A stretch of 64,000 nucleotides of DNA, from contig LS997565.1 in the NCBI GenBank assembly GCA_000469685.2, positions 10,670,505 to 10,734,504 on the forward strand, read 5' to 3'. Below, in pieces: positions 1-10,737 of the stretch (its first letter is position 1; each line of letters begins with the position of its first letter). The notes below the pieces were generated by a model that was given only the letters and a program-made list of their open reading frames with translations, did not search any database and was not told where the DNA came from. This DNA comes from Haemonchus contortus. Lineage: Eukaryota > Nematoda > Chromadorea > Rhabditida > Trichostrongylidae. The translations under genes were made by a program, and so were the position numbers.

Positions 1-236
1 ACGCCGCTCTTATACCCTACCAGACAGTGCTTGTTTACTGGGACTATCTATGGGAAGACAAAGTCTCCCACATTTGTATTTAGTCAGCTGAATAGCTTAT
101 AATATGTGAAACCATTAAATATTATCTCACAAAAAGACAATCAATAAGGGTGATTCATTTGGGGTATGTTGCGGAGTTCTATTCTTTTCATCAATCAACG
201 TGCCTACCCAGATGAGCTCGCTGAATAAAACTGGAC

Positions 237-405
237 TTCACCTGCATCACCTGCCGTCCCGGTGATCATCGATTTCCTCAAGCGAGTGCCTCTAACGTCT
301 CCATTCGCCCCTTTCGCCAGCCAGAGTAGTAGATCGTCCTCGCTCGAGGGACTCCAGGCGGAACATTCTTTTCGTTTAGAGCTTTCGTGAAGAAGTCTGA
401 TCACC
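237..405 (-). mobile_element. RTE 3' end fragment, unit 1
   Basis: About 170 bp matching the 3' end of the RTE at 15498-15665 (cacctg..cgtccc..gatcatcgatttcctc ... gctttcgtgaagaagtctga). On the minus strand it still shows SRGRTTTLAGERG-type residues of the RT C-terminus. Its presence at the same spot in all six units dates it before the amplification. Confidence 0.75.
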
Positions 406-412
406 AAAAAAA

Positions 413-929
413 ACTGAAATTACTCTGATTCAAAGTTTTCGGGGTGCGTGAGTTTCTGATGAGGTTTATCTTGGGTATCTTGGATCTACATAAGAAATAG
501 CAAATCCCGAAAGCGCCCTAAGGCGTCGCACCGTTATCAAATAATTGCATTCCTAAGGTTCATCCTGAGTTCAGGTGATTCAAAGGTTCCGTTCGCCGTA
601 TGAGACATATAGTAATACATCGTCAAAAAAATTCGGATTCTTAAGGTTATTCCATTCCATTCCTCGGATATAGGCAATATAAAGTGAAAATTTTTTAAAT
701 CTCTTTCTGGTACTCTGGTACTGCAGCCCACTGCATCATGATTGGATTAGATTGGATTAAGTGCTCCAGTGCTGCTCTACTTGTTTATTTGAGCATGCAT
801 ACCTTATGGAGCATATGGTTTTGTGCTAGCTCTACTCGTAATAAACTAGGGTGATAATACTAGTTGCTCGATAACGATGACTAGACTCCCCTTCTCAGCA
901 AATCACAATAACTGTCATGTCTCACCCTT
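413..929. other. Unit 1 intergenic, 3' of SLC4 fragment
   Basis: AT-rich, no gene recognised. The same sequence occurs at 11491-12007, 22745-23030, 31042-31247, 45370-45760 and 58185-58759. Confidence 0.6.
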
Positions 930-933
930 TTAA

Positions 934-1175
934 CCCTTTGACGACAATGGCACCCACAGGTAGTTGCCACTATGACAGCCACATGGGACAATGGCACCCG
1001 ATTTCGGATGCCACCACATCCTCTTGTTTCTTACCAATTGCTGAATTCAGTAAGCCAGCGAAAAAATTTTCTCCTAGGGGAGTGTCACCTACCGGTGGTT
1101 GCCAGCCACTCGTGAAAGGAGGGGAACGTGGTCCCATGGGCGCGTCACGTCGAAATTCGCATTGTCGTCAAAGGG
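934..1175. mobile_element. piggyBac-like MITE, unit 1
   Basis: 242 bp with 16-bp inverted ends CCCTTTGACGACAATG, flanked by TTAA at 930-933 and 1176-1179, the piggyBac target. No coding capacity. Its right end is followed by an extra inverted copy of its last 28 bases (1183-1210). Confidence 0.82.
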
Positions 1176-1210
1176 TTAAACACCCTTTGACGACAATGCG
1201 AATTTCGACG

Positions 1211-2323
1211 CCGGCGTGAACTGACACGCATGAATAAATAAATAAATAAATAAATAAATAAAGTAAAAAAAAAATACCTTATAAATTTATATAATGACAT
1301 CAAGAGGGGTTCTAACTAATAACGGTTAACTCGATTTTGTATTATATTGTTTTGTTTGATGATTAGGGCTTGGCTTCTTTTTTAAACTCGATCTCAGCCA
1401 TCCAAGTGACAGTCTCCAGAAAACGCCACTTATGCTGGATTGCAGCTGGACAATGGAATGTACACCTGTTCTCACTCTGTAGCATAGAATATGTACGTCA
1501 GAATCCATGATACTCTGCTGTCTAAACATCTCACTTCTTCCAGATTCCTGTCGTTCCATTGTAATTGAGGTGTTTTGTCAGCATGAATGGCACGTTTATC
1601 GCATGTCAGTCAGTCCTCTCTGAATTTCGTTAGTACTTGAAGCGATGGATTCGAGGAACTTTTAGGATTCTGATCATGACAAGCTTCTCAAACGCGTAAG
1701 GTGTTTGGCAAGAAATTAACGACGCTTCATTATCATACATATGAACTAGCACAAATAGAAAACACATTCCTGTAGAATAGTGGCTGAATACTGTGGAACA
1801 GCTCGAACGAGAACCTCTATATTGGGGGGCATATAAACCTGAGAAAGGTTTGCCACATAGAATTCGATGAAGCAAACCTTAATTTTCCGAAAACCTCTTA
1901 TCCTTGGTGAAGTCAGGGGCATTCCACGTGATAATTGAAAACGTGCCATTGGAATCGGTGAAAAGCCCCAGTGAAAGGTGATACAACGTAGCGAGATAAA
2001 TAACCAAATTTGCCTTGTACTGTGAGCAGATGAGGATTCCTACACTTATGTCATTGGTGATGTCTGGGATCTCCTCCCAAAACGACATGCCGCGTTTGCC
2101 AGTCAGCCAGCCGCTGTTGCATCGGGTGAAATACTTCCATCCTTCCTACAGTAACAGAAGGAGCACCTGTGCTGCCATCTAAACGGGACTCCAGACTTCT
2201 GAAGAAGCACCATCTGTTGCGCAGCTAACACAACTGATAGAATTTCTTTTTTTCTCCAATATGTTTAACAATCAAAACAATAAATATAATAACTCTTTAT
2301 ACATATTAAATCTATTCATCATA
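1211..2323. other. Unit 1 intergenic, downstream flank of SLC4 last exon
   Basis: Starts with an (ataa)n microsatellite (1231-1262). The rest is shared with all units (12258-13368, 23037-24127, 34741-35950, 45770-46864, 59009-60188). Short minus frames here (for example 1559-1326) shift frame between units, so I do not call a gene. It probably includes the former SLC4 3' untranslated region. Confidence 0.6.
1231..1262. repeat. (ataa)n microsatellite
   Basis: Also at 12279-12313, 34765-34788 and 59036-59057, each time about 50 bp right of the piggyBac-like MITE, with a different repeat number. Confidence 0.9.
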
Positions 2324-4552
2324 TCAAATCTGTGGTTTGTGTTCAATCAGTTCCTTCATTTCCCTCTGCTGTTGCCTGAAATGAGAAAATTGGCAGAAAA
2401 AGTTAGGCACCCGATGGTTTCTCTATCAAAAAAGCCTAGACTTCTGAAACATGCTTGACAGAAGAATTTGCCAAAAAAAGTTTTTTCAAGTTGATTAAAT
2501 AGATTAGAAAGAAGAATATGCACTTTTGATTTCGTTAGACGTCCAAGGAACTACCGTGCGCGCCACTCTGATCCCAGCCTACAGTAATCCGCTTCTGATG
2601 GTGAGCTTCGCGGAAATTTTACGCTATCTTATTAATATTTATTACTTCCCATGCGATGGATATGGAATACGTTTCAATTTTTGACTCACGTTGACTTTTT
2701 GACGTCAGGGGTGAAGGATTATTTCCTTAGAAAGCCTAATTTGATATGATCCTATGACATATCTCATCAGAAAAGAAAGTAAAGCTTTTCAAGAACACTG
2801 AGCTACCCAGGGAGCAACTACGACTTTACGACTAAGGTAAGCGACTTTGACTAATAAGGGGACGCTTACCACTCATCGGAAGAATGTTATGGTGAAGCGA
2901 TTTCTTCCTGTGGGATGATTTTTCGGTGTGAATCATTCAAAACGATAAGTCTATCGAAAGAAGTATAGGTGTAAACAGTATGGGAAAGTATAAACGTACC
3001 TTGTCGACCTCGGCATGACAACTTGTTTGAAGGTGGGCAGTAAATCATCGAGTGAAGCCATTTCTGACCGAGTAAATATTCTTTCCAGAATAAACATTCG
3101 TATAATGACCATGAAGACTAACTGGAAACAATCATTAAATGTCTCCTTCACTGATCATCATCGATCTGCTTCTTTCCAGTATATTCATCTGGAAATCTGG
3201 GAAATGTGTTACCCAGTGGGAAAGGTGGCGTCAACATAGGGCTCCAAACTTGGTAAGCATAAGTTAAAGTGGCCTCTAAGATTCCGCAGGCTTCATTCAA
3301 GGTGGGAATTACTGTATTTCATCTTAGTCCCAGTTGGGGATGCTTTTCTGCGAACTGTTGGTGTGACCCCTGTCTAGCCTTAGCATAGCTTCGTTTGACT
3401 CTTCAGTGCTTAACACATCTGGGCAATAGACCTGCATTAATCGTTGTATTGTTCGTTATTGTTGACATTAATTTATTTTTGCTTTGTTTTTGTTTCATTG
3501 TTTACTTAGGCAGCAATGGATTGAAATTGGTGTGAGGGTTGTTTCGGGTCCAACAAGTTCGGTTACACTTGTTGACTCCCCATGTCGCCCTTCTATTCAG
3601 CTGTCTTTGTTCCTTCATTTTGTTTGCAGGTTTCATTGTTAGAGTAATCACACGTCATTATCTTTTATTATCCGATTCCCAGCAATGGGCCTTCAAATAC
3701 CCCTGCAACCCCACGGGGAAGTGAAGACATCCTCTAATTTGAAAAAAATTGAACTTTTCTATTAGTACCTTTTTTCATTTCATAAATTCTCAACTATGAA
3801 ATGAACTTACCATTAGCGGAAAGATCATTGATATAGTCTTTGTGTGTTTGATCAGAAATAGTGCTCCAATCGATAACAGCTGAATGATCGTAAAGAGATG
3901 TACACGGCGCATCCTTACTGATCGTAACCATGAGTAGTCAGGCTTCAAAATTGGATCATTACATAGGGTCAAAACAGAACTATAATTAAGACCGATTAGA
4001 TGAGGATTAGCTTGAGCGGAGAGGTAAAGTAGGTTCGTAGCTTGAGCTGTACGAAGGAGAAGTTGATACATTGCAGTTTATAGCTCACTTGACGAAGGTT
4101 CAGTTTGCACGGGGTAATGGCAAGCGGCGTCCACTACCACCCACATGATACGGAGATTGGATCCTAAGTTGCTATTCGCCTAAGTCAAACAAATCCCTCC
4201 GAGATCAGTTAAAGGGTTCTGGACTTATCTGGGAGGATAAATGCACTGTCTTGTTTATAGGTTAGCTCACGAAACTCATTGTACAGGTCATACAACCATT
4301 CCAAAAGGGCATCCCATAGACGGGATCGGTCAACACGCAAAGACTCTTATAGACTAGATAGAAAGATATATGTAGATAGACTCTTAAGACCCTATCAAAT
4401 AGATCGGTTTTCTGGCGGTAGTACGGCCTTTGAAGTGCAGGCATACCTCGAGTGGTTATTTAGCCGATTTATCATTCGAGAGAGTAACGATAAGTAATTA
4501 CCTGATGTTTAACAGAGGTCAATAACAAAGCAATTCTTTGTACAAACTGTTG
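2324..4552 (-). pseudogene. SLC4 transporter 3' fragment, unit 1
   Basis: Terminal exons homologous to those in unit 5: 4552-4502 (last 17 codons of the antepenultimate exon, QQFVQRIALLLTSVKHQ, gtaatt donor), 3942-3811 (44 codons, PDYSWLRSV to MIFPLM), 3121-3000 (122 bp, LVFMVIIRMFILERIF to VVMPRSTR) and 2375-2324 (QQQREMKELIEHKPQI, stop). Phases match exactly: the 122-bp exon ends in two bases that complete Arg with the first base of the last exon. The antepenultimate exon is broken upstream of its Gln-Gln, where unrelated sequence begins, and no earlier exon exists here. A further roughly 450 bp are inserted in the intron before 3942. It cannot make a transporter alone. Confidence 0.8.
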
Positions 4553-5300
4553 ATCCACGCGGACGCAACGACATGCAATGTATAGCTCGTCCAACCACAC
4601 CTTCTAGTTATTTTTCTGGTCTGATTCTCGTCCAAACCCTTTTACACGACTTTTCGAAGCTCTTTACAACTTTGGGAACCCCGATTCGCGTGCTTCCTTC
4701 GTCTCCATCACTATTCTTCAACCTCTCATTTTCCTGGATAACCCAAAATTATCGTGAGCTGTGCAATTACGGTTTAGTGGACACCTTCGTTGTCCTCTTG
4801 ATAGGCATACAGCATACCTTTATATTTCTCCCTAGATTCTCAAGAACAAGGTGACAGCAGATGATTTCGTAAAGCGGAGAAAGGAGGTACATGTAGTAGC
4901 GAACCTTAGGTCTGCGCTCTCTTACAATTAGCACCAAGGAAGGAAAAACACTGTTGATCTCATTGAAATCAGTAGATACTTCGACTACTGTAGATTAACG
5001 CAATTTTCTACTACATTTTATATTTCTTGGCTCAGTCAAGGCTTTTTTTCTCGAACTTGATTAGAATTCCAGTGGAGGATTTGTCGAATTAAGGAATTTT
5101 ATAGATTTCTTTGCATTCCATAAAAGTCGCGCATAACAATGAATGAAACAAAACAGCAATGAATAACGCATTTGTTCAATGAACGCAGTTCTTTGTGAAC
5201 GGAAGGTTCATGGGATAGATTCCCGAAGATGTACAGGACAGATCATTGGTGACTCCGAGAATCGCGGTCAAGACGAATTATCTAGACAAAAGTGAACTTA
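4553..5300. other. Unit 1 intergenic, upstream of SLC4 fragment
   Basis: No gene seen. Matched at 16554-16990, 38199-38930 and, from 51480, in unit 5. It begins where SLC4 homology stops, so this is the outer side of the SLC4 5' breakpoint. Confidence 0.6.
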
Positions 5301-5382
5301 TAATATTTTAGAATGCTTTGCAGTACAGGTTTGTTGTGATGGAACCGTTTATTAGGCCGACGTTCCAACTAACTCGTCGCCT

Positions 5383-6398
5383 TCAAGGACCCGAAAGTAG
5401 TTCGGAGCTCTTGGTCTGTGGCTTACCTGACCAAGCGCCCAAACGCACTAGGCCAGTTCCAACTACTCCCAGAAACTCAAACACCGAAACATGTCTGCCA
5501 AGAAACCAACCTTCTGCGGTTCCACCAGCGTTGTCTTCCCACTCTATTCCGTGAACAACTAGGGAATAATGAGACAACATTGACGGTTGTGAGATGAGAA
5601 TTGCGCGGTGATCTCGAAGCCCACGAAAGGGAATGAATGGCAGAGGTTCACTCGTTATGGCGAAGCATTCACTCCGGTTGTTCAGCTTAGGATTTCGCTC
5701 GCGGATATACAACGCTTCCAATATCTTTCTAGCACCGATCTCGTTCTCGTAGGCTAGGATTTTGCATTTGATATCAAAATCTTCGCCTTGATGCTCTTCT
5801 AATCGATGCCTGCCAAGTGGCGTTAGTACGCTTCCTCGCCTTTTACCTGCTAGATGTTCTTTAACGTATGCATAGCATCCTTCCCGTTTCACCAATATAT
5901 ATTTCGTCACAGGCTGAACACTGAAGTTGGTAAACCGTCCCTCGCTGTGTGCAATCTCCACTCCTTCCGAACGGACAAATAACGCAGTTATCTGTCGCGC
6001 ATGCACGATCATGGAGTCTGTTGCGGATCAAAAGGCGTTTGATATTGTCTGCTGGTACATTTATCAAGACAACATCGTTAGCCAAATCCGCTCGTGCAAT
6101 GCACTGCCGTACTTCTGCGCTGACTTTGTCTGATATAAACGGAAGGCGGAGATGCACCATATCCTCATGATTTCTCAGCGGGTGCCCTTTTGAGCCTGAC
6201 TTTCTCTGCTTTGTCCTGCAGCCATTCAGGGTTGCAATCCCAGATGCTAGCTGACTCCTCCCGTTCCACTTCGCCTGTGCACACTCCTGTAGCTGTTCTG
6301 TACATGTTTTGAACAACTGCACCTTTCACAGCCTCGGGGTGGGCAGACTTCGAGTAGAGTAAGATGTTCTTAGAGCTGCCTTGCCGATACCATTTCAC
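5383..6398 (-). pseudogene. GIY-YIG endonuclease domain of the Penelope-like element, frameshifted
   Basis: Three overlapping frames (6398-6165, 6322-5861, 6012-5383). The first has a connector (VKWYRQGSSKNILLYSKSAH). The second has a Cys-rich stretch CVICPFGRSGDC, then VYQLQCSACDEIYIGETGR, where VYQ and YIG are the GIY-YIG pair. After a frame change come VKEHLAGK, HRLEEHQGEDFDIK and ARKILEALYIRERNPKLNNR, which include the usual His and Glu of the domain. Confidence 0.83.
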
Positions 6399-6494
6399 AT
6401 TGTACCTTCCACTTGAGATGTTTATCTGCGTGTTAAAATAAGGAAGCCAGCCTTCGTGCTGGACCTCTCTCGCGAACTTGATATACTGCGACTG

Positions 6495-7621
6495 TCAGTT
6501 AAGGATGTTAAACAGCTCATCCATCTCCTGCTGCGTTGATGTAATTACGCAGCAGTCATCGATGTAACGACAGTACATAATGGGCATGCGAGCTATAACT
6601 GGCCTTTCTACTCTGCTCATAAAACAGATAGCTGAGACCGGTGCTAGCCGCTGGCCCATAGCAAGTCCTCGGTTTTGAGAGAAGTACTGCCCGCTCCACT
6701 TAAAAATATTACAGCTAAGACACTCCTTGATTAGAGTCATAATGTGAACCTTACTCAATCCGAACGTGACAATTTCCGTCCCATGATCATCCAGCATTTC
6801 GGAAACTGCTTGGAGAGCTTCGTCGTTGTTCACGTTCGTGTAAAGCGCAGTTACATCAAATGACTCTACAACGCAGCTTTCTCGAAGCCTACATGAACGC
6901 AAGCGAACAAGAAATCCGTTAGTGTTCGGCAGATGTGATGGTACGTATCGGAGTAGTTGGCCAACAATTTCGTTAAGCAACCACGAAATACGGTCCGTTG
7001 GCCCACCTACACAGCTAATGATGGGTCTTATTTTGCAATCGCTGGCATTAAATGAGTTTTCACCTCCGTTGGACAGCTGGTGGGTTTTGATCAGGCTATA
7101 GAAAACCGGACACAAGGTTGTATCCAACTTCAATCTACTAATCAGCCTTCTTTTCAACTTTGCTGTCATTCCGATTGATACCCATAACGCACTCAGCCTG
7201 TAACATTGTGTGAGGAACGTCTTTTCGCTGGAGTGACTGTACACAGAAGTATCACTAAGGTGGAGTTCGGTGATTTCCCGATCTAGCGAACGAGGTAAAA
7301 CCACGAACTCTCCTCCCTTGTCACTCACGGAAAGACGGATTTCACCTTCTGCTACGCGTTTTCGCATCTCTCGCAATCCTTCCACTGTGCGTTCGTCATG
7401 TTCGAGAACCTTTCGCGCCCATACTTTCTGAAAATTTCAAGTACTCCTGATGAAAGTACTCGAAATTCGACGTCTCGTACGGGGGAAGGTTCTAGTTCTT
7501 TGTAAAACGAACATGGGAATGGAATAGGCAACAGCATAGATTCTGTGCTAGCGCGCTGAGACCCTTTGCGCATTGCACTTCTTCTAAGCTGATCTCTCAG
7601 TTGTTGAAGCCCTGTTATCAC
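6495..7621 (-). pseudogene. Penelope-like reverse transcriptase, frameshifted
   Basis: Reading frames 7621-7352 and 7385-6495 together give the RT. Visible motifs: SDKGGEFVVLP, PVFYSLIKTHQ, IRPIISCVGGPTDRISWLL, SFDVTALYTNV, GLAMGQRLAPVSAICFMSRVE, and the catalytic YIDD in MYCRYIDDCCVI. The frame shifts once near 7370 and is lost after about 6490, just before the downstream LPYFNTQINIS segment. Asp of SFDVTALYTN and the two Asp of YIDD are present, so the domain decayed by frameshift rather than by active-site loss. Confidence 0.85.
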
Positions 7622-7722
7622 CTGACGTTACGTGGAAGGTCCAACCCCTTGAGCAATCGAGAATGATGGCCCAAGGTTTCAAAAAAAGTTCAAAAGAACT
7701 GGTTTCAAAAAAAGTAAACTTT

Positions 7723-8214
7723 TATTGATTCGAATTTTCTTCATGTACGAACTTCAGATGTGAAACACGGAGGCTAACTTTGAAGCCGAATAGGTAGTAC
7801 AAAGCTCCCAAAAGGTTGAGGCATCCGGATGCGCTTTGTTCCGCGCGTCCGACGAAATTAGGTCACTATGCAAAAGTCGCATCAGCCGCAATTTTCGACG
7901 GACGTCGCAGTTGTCGGAGGGGCATACTACTTGCTCTTGATCCATGGCAGTCAGCTTAGAGAGAAGATAACACGGACTTGTGCAAATCATTCGCTCCACT
8001 GGCACTTAGTGGTACAGTAATGTCATCTCGAGATCGCAATGGGCCGTAGCGTGAGCGAAATGGGCGAGACGACCTAGTTTCGACGGACGCGAGGAATGAA
8101 CATTCCCCGAAACATCCTTGTATTGAGTGCTTGCCGGATTTGTGTTCATACACACGTGTACATAAAGGGACCTGAGAACACCATAAGCATCCCACTCTAT
8201 GTATAGTGGAAATA
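7723..8214. other. Unit 1 intergenic between Penelope-like element and RT relic
   Basis: No gene recognised. Shared with 25655-26135, 38960-39430 and 51780-52240, including the block aaatacggaggctacc that was copied into the unit 4 SLC4 exon. Confidence 0.55.
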
Positions 8215-8440
8215 TGGGGCACCAATATGAGGGGATTTGATGACAATGAAGCTAAAGCCATTAATTTTATTATATAGTTTACTACTTATTCTGCCACTTA
8301 TTATGCCAGTATTCGAGCCCAAATAGTTGTCATTTCTCTCAACTGATTGTGCTTTTGAGCTCAAGTTACTTCTACATATCAAAGGGAACTGTTCTATATC
8401 TAATTCAGAATGGTTAGGCAATATTCGTAGATTATCCATT
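8215..8440 (-). mobile_element. Relic of a YMDD-type reverse transcriptase, unit 1
   Basis: Minus-strand frame 8439-8197: MDNLRILPNHSELDIEQFPL, then SSKAQSVERNDNYLG, and SSKLYNKINGFSFIVIKSPH. This order (YMDD-like motif, then Lys-rich hinge, then KLY.K...F.F.VI..PH) resembles the C-terminal palm of RTs seen in some metazoan Penelope-related or unclassified elements. The element class is uncertain. Confidence 0.5.
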
Positions 8441-8817
8441 TATCTATATGGAAACTTTATGGAGTTTACAACATAGTTTCTTGTCAAGTTTCTTGTCTTT
8501 CTTCTTCATCATGCGATAGTTGCAGTGGTTTTGCGCCCAGTATAAATTTGGGCTGAAGCCTAATAGGAATCCCCAGAGAGATCTCATGGGAGTCGAACAG
8601 AGAGAAAACGAGTTAAAAGCAAGTTATAGGGAAAACATTGACATCTCACACTTGGTCATCAATTACTCTTCTTCGTAACTTTGCCAAACGTTTTTTTCAG
8701 GGCACACTGTTTTTACCTATTATATTTATTTCATCACACGGCAGAGAAATTCGTAAAGATGACGATCGAGAAAGCAACCTCTTCTGATCCCCTGGGAGCT
8801 AGCCACCGTGGTCAGAA
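8441..8817. other. 3' flank of GPM gene copy 1
   Basis: Non-coding, shared with the other units (19288-20103, 28168-28723, 42366-42803, 55234-55809). It would hold the GPM 3' untranslated region; I see no clear AATAAA. Confidence 0.5.
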
Positions 8818-10413
8818 CTAAAATCCCATGGGTCCGAAAGGTCCATTCCATGGTCCCATCGGTCCTTCGTGTGGTCCCATCGGTCCACCTCCAGGTCCCA
8901 TCGGTCCACCCCCTGGTCCCATCGGTCCACCGCCTGGTCCCATCGGTCCACCTCCTGGTCCCATCGGTCCACCCCTTGGGCCCATCGGTCCACCTCCTGG
9001 TCCCATCGGTCCAGCTCTTGGGCCCATCGGTCCACCCCCTGGTCCCATCGGTCCACCGCCTGGTCCCATCGGTCCACCGCCTGGTCCCATCGGGCCACCG
9101 CCTGGTCCCATCGGTCCACCTCCTGGTCCCATCGGTCCACCTCTTGGGCCCATCGGTCCAGCCCTTGGGCCCATCGGTCCACCCCCTGGTCTCATCGGTT
9201 CTCCTCTCGGTCCCATCGGTCCACCCCATGGTTCCATCGGTCCGCCCCATGGTCTCATTGGTCCAAATGGTGGCAAACCACCAGGGCCAAATCCTGGCAT
9301 TGGTGGTGGAGGTGGTGGTGGCGGTGGTGGCGGAGTAGATGGTCCTGTTGAAGTCGCAGTTGTTGTTGTAGGCGTGGTGGTCGTTGTTGTTGTAGGTGTA
9401 GTTGTGGGGGTTGTTGTAGTTGTAGTTGTTGGGGTAGTTGTAGTAGTTGTCGGTGTTGTTGTAGTCGTTGTAGGTGTTGTTGTTGTAGTCGTTGTGGGGG
9501 TTGTTGTAGGAGTAGTCGTCGGCGTTGTTGTAGGTGTCGTTGTAGGAGTAGTTGTGGGGGTTGTTGTAGGAGTAGTCGTCGGTGTTGTCGTAGGAGTGGT
9601 TGTGGGGGTCGTTGTAGGAGTAGTTGTTGGTTTTGTTGAAGAGTCAGGTGTCGAGGAGGCTGTGGTAGTTGAAGGAGTAGTAGAGGTTGCGGTATCATCT
9701 TCACGTTTCTGAAATGCGCAGATAATTTTCATAGCGGACACCCACTATTACCTTTATAGTCTTAGTTGTCGATATTTGATATTTTCTTGGCATTGGTATA
9801 ACAATAGCAATTTATTAATAAAATCAGTAATCTGGTTGATAGTTGACTCGGGTACACCTTGCTACCCTGAAACCAGTGTCTCAACTCTATTTTCATGACC
9901 CAGTTGCATGCCTATCCATTTCCACCTATTTTATTCGATTCTTATTTCGATTTTTATTTTAGTTCGATTTTCTCAATTTTTAGGGCCCGGGTTGTGACAA
10001 TGGTAGGAAGCACTACTAGTGAACCTAGTTTGGGCAAAATTTCGTCAATCCATTCACCCAACGACCTTCCCGACTCGGTGAGTGATGCGGAATTCGTCTC
10101 GGGGAGCAAAAAGGCTGGGATATACACCTACTGACTTTCACGAACTTCTACATGGGTCAATCATCCTTTCATGCAAAAATAGCTACGATTACGGATAAGA
10201 GTTGAGCTTAGGGCTCTCCCCCCTGTTTCTTTTTTCTCTGATGTTCTACCTAAGTGATTGAACACCAGACTAACTTCCACTGCGAAAACGCGGCTTATGT
10301 CCAAAGTGTCGGCTCTACAGAGTAGCTCATGAAAGGATCTAACTGACCTGTCTAGAGAAGCCGGGGAACCCGGCAACCGACACCGCTAGCAGTAAGAGAA
10401 TTGGTAAATTCAT
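8818..10413 (-). CDS. Secreted Thr/Pro-rich GPM-heptad repeat protein, copy 1
   Basis: Two-exon gene, 318 codons. Exon 1 is 10413-10348 (22 codons): an N-terminal signal peptide starting MNLPILLLLAVSVAG, ending in a gtcagt donor. Exon 2 is 9708-8818, preceded by the acceptor TTTCAG, and opens with KREDD, so the join makes RQKR, a possible dibasic cleavage site. Then come a Ser/Thr block, many TTTP repeats, a run of 11 prolines, MPGFGPGGLPPFGPM, and 22 heptads of the GPMGPGG type, ending GPFGPMGF and a stop. There is no cysteine after the signal peptide. The upstream ATG in the exon-2 reading frame (9741) lies in the intron and is not the start. The Thr/Pro block suggests O-glycosylation, so a mucin-like surface or matrix protein is my guess; I do not recognise a named family. 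The heptad is not Gly-X-Y, so it is not a collagen. Confidence 0.78.
8836..9270 (-). repeat. 21-bp coding minisatellite, GPM gene copy 1
   Basis: About 20 near-identical 21-bp units (plus-strand form GGTCCCATCGGTCCACCTCC plus one base) encode the heptads. Since 21 is a multiple of three and the unit lacks stops, long open frames appear in several frames on both strands; only the minus frame giving GPMGPGG continues from the signal-peptide exon. Variation is mostly at heptad positions 3-5 (GG, RG, RA, WG). Confidence 0.9.
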
Positions 10414-10420
10414 CTGAAAA
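10414..10420 (-). promoter_or_regulatory. Probable spliced-leader acceptor before GPM gene copy 1
   Basis: TTTTCAG sits directly 5' of the ATG on the minus strand, as in trans-spliced nematode messages. The same arrangement is at 21622-21628 (TTTTTAG), 29969-29975, 44358-44364 and 57102-57108 in the other four copies. An alternative is an ordinary cis-splice acceptor joined to an unseen 5' non-coding exon. Confidence 0.55.
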
Positions 10421-10737
10421 CTTGCTTACTTGTTTGAGAGTGGATTCATTTGTGGATTCAATGATCAGAAGACCTTTTTTCATTGGCTAAATATTGGCTC
10501 ACCATGGTGGAGTTGCTTCAATATGAAAAAAGAGATGGCGATCAATTGCAAGGGGCACTATTTGTGCTTCAACCGCCTTGAGCCCCACAAATCCTCAAGG
10601 TCAACCCCTCTCCCAGGGCTCCTCCTTGCTCTTAAAGTACAAGGAAACTTGTAAGAAATTTTTGATCGTCGAGCTTTCTTTCGTATTCGATCGGTCTTCG
10701 AGTTGAGTTGACTTTGGAAAATGAATGGCTTCAAGAG

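Larger units (their letters stand above)
5301..7722 (-). mobile_element. Penelope-like element (RT plus GIY-YIG endonuclease), decayed
   Basis: A 2.4-kb insertion found only in unit 1; the flanks (gtgaacttat and ttgattcgaattttct) are contiguous in unit 4 near 38930. Reading the minus strand it has a reverse transcriptase region followed by a GIY-YIG nuclease, the order typical of Penelope-like elements. At least three frame changes (near 7385, 6480 and 5870) show it is inactive. I saw no clear terminal repeats. Confidence 0.85.

Noticed and set aside
1326..1559. Minus frame with SIVQLQSSISG, repeated in all units
   Set aside because: The readable frame changes from unit to unit through small indels, so it is not under coding constraint.
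4262..4444. Short frames in the 450-bp insertion of the SLC4 intron (units 1, 2, 4)
   Set aside because: No domain or terminal repeats recognised; left as unclassified intron sequence.
8726..9250. Minus frames with GWTDGT and DRWDQE repeats
   Set aside because: Alternative frames through the 21-bp repeat; they run into untranslated sequence and do not connect to the signal exon.
8836..9270. CRISPR-like regular repeat
   Set aside because: Direct tandem 21-bp units without unique spacers, in an intron-containing eukaryotic locus.
8828..9712. Long plus-strand frame with GPIGPP repeats and a polyvaline tail (and its equals at 20114, 28734, 42814, 55820)
   Set aside because: It is the complement of the GPM exon; it has no signal peptide or splice context, and its start is simply the reversed GPMG end.
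9741..9741. ATG at the start of the longest GPM frame
   Set aside because: It lies in the intron just before the TTTCAG acceptor; the signal-peptide exon upstream gives a better start in all five copies.
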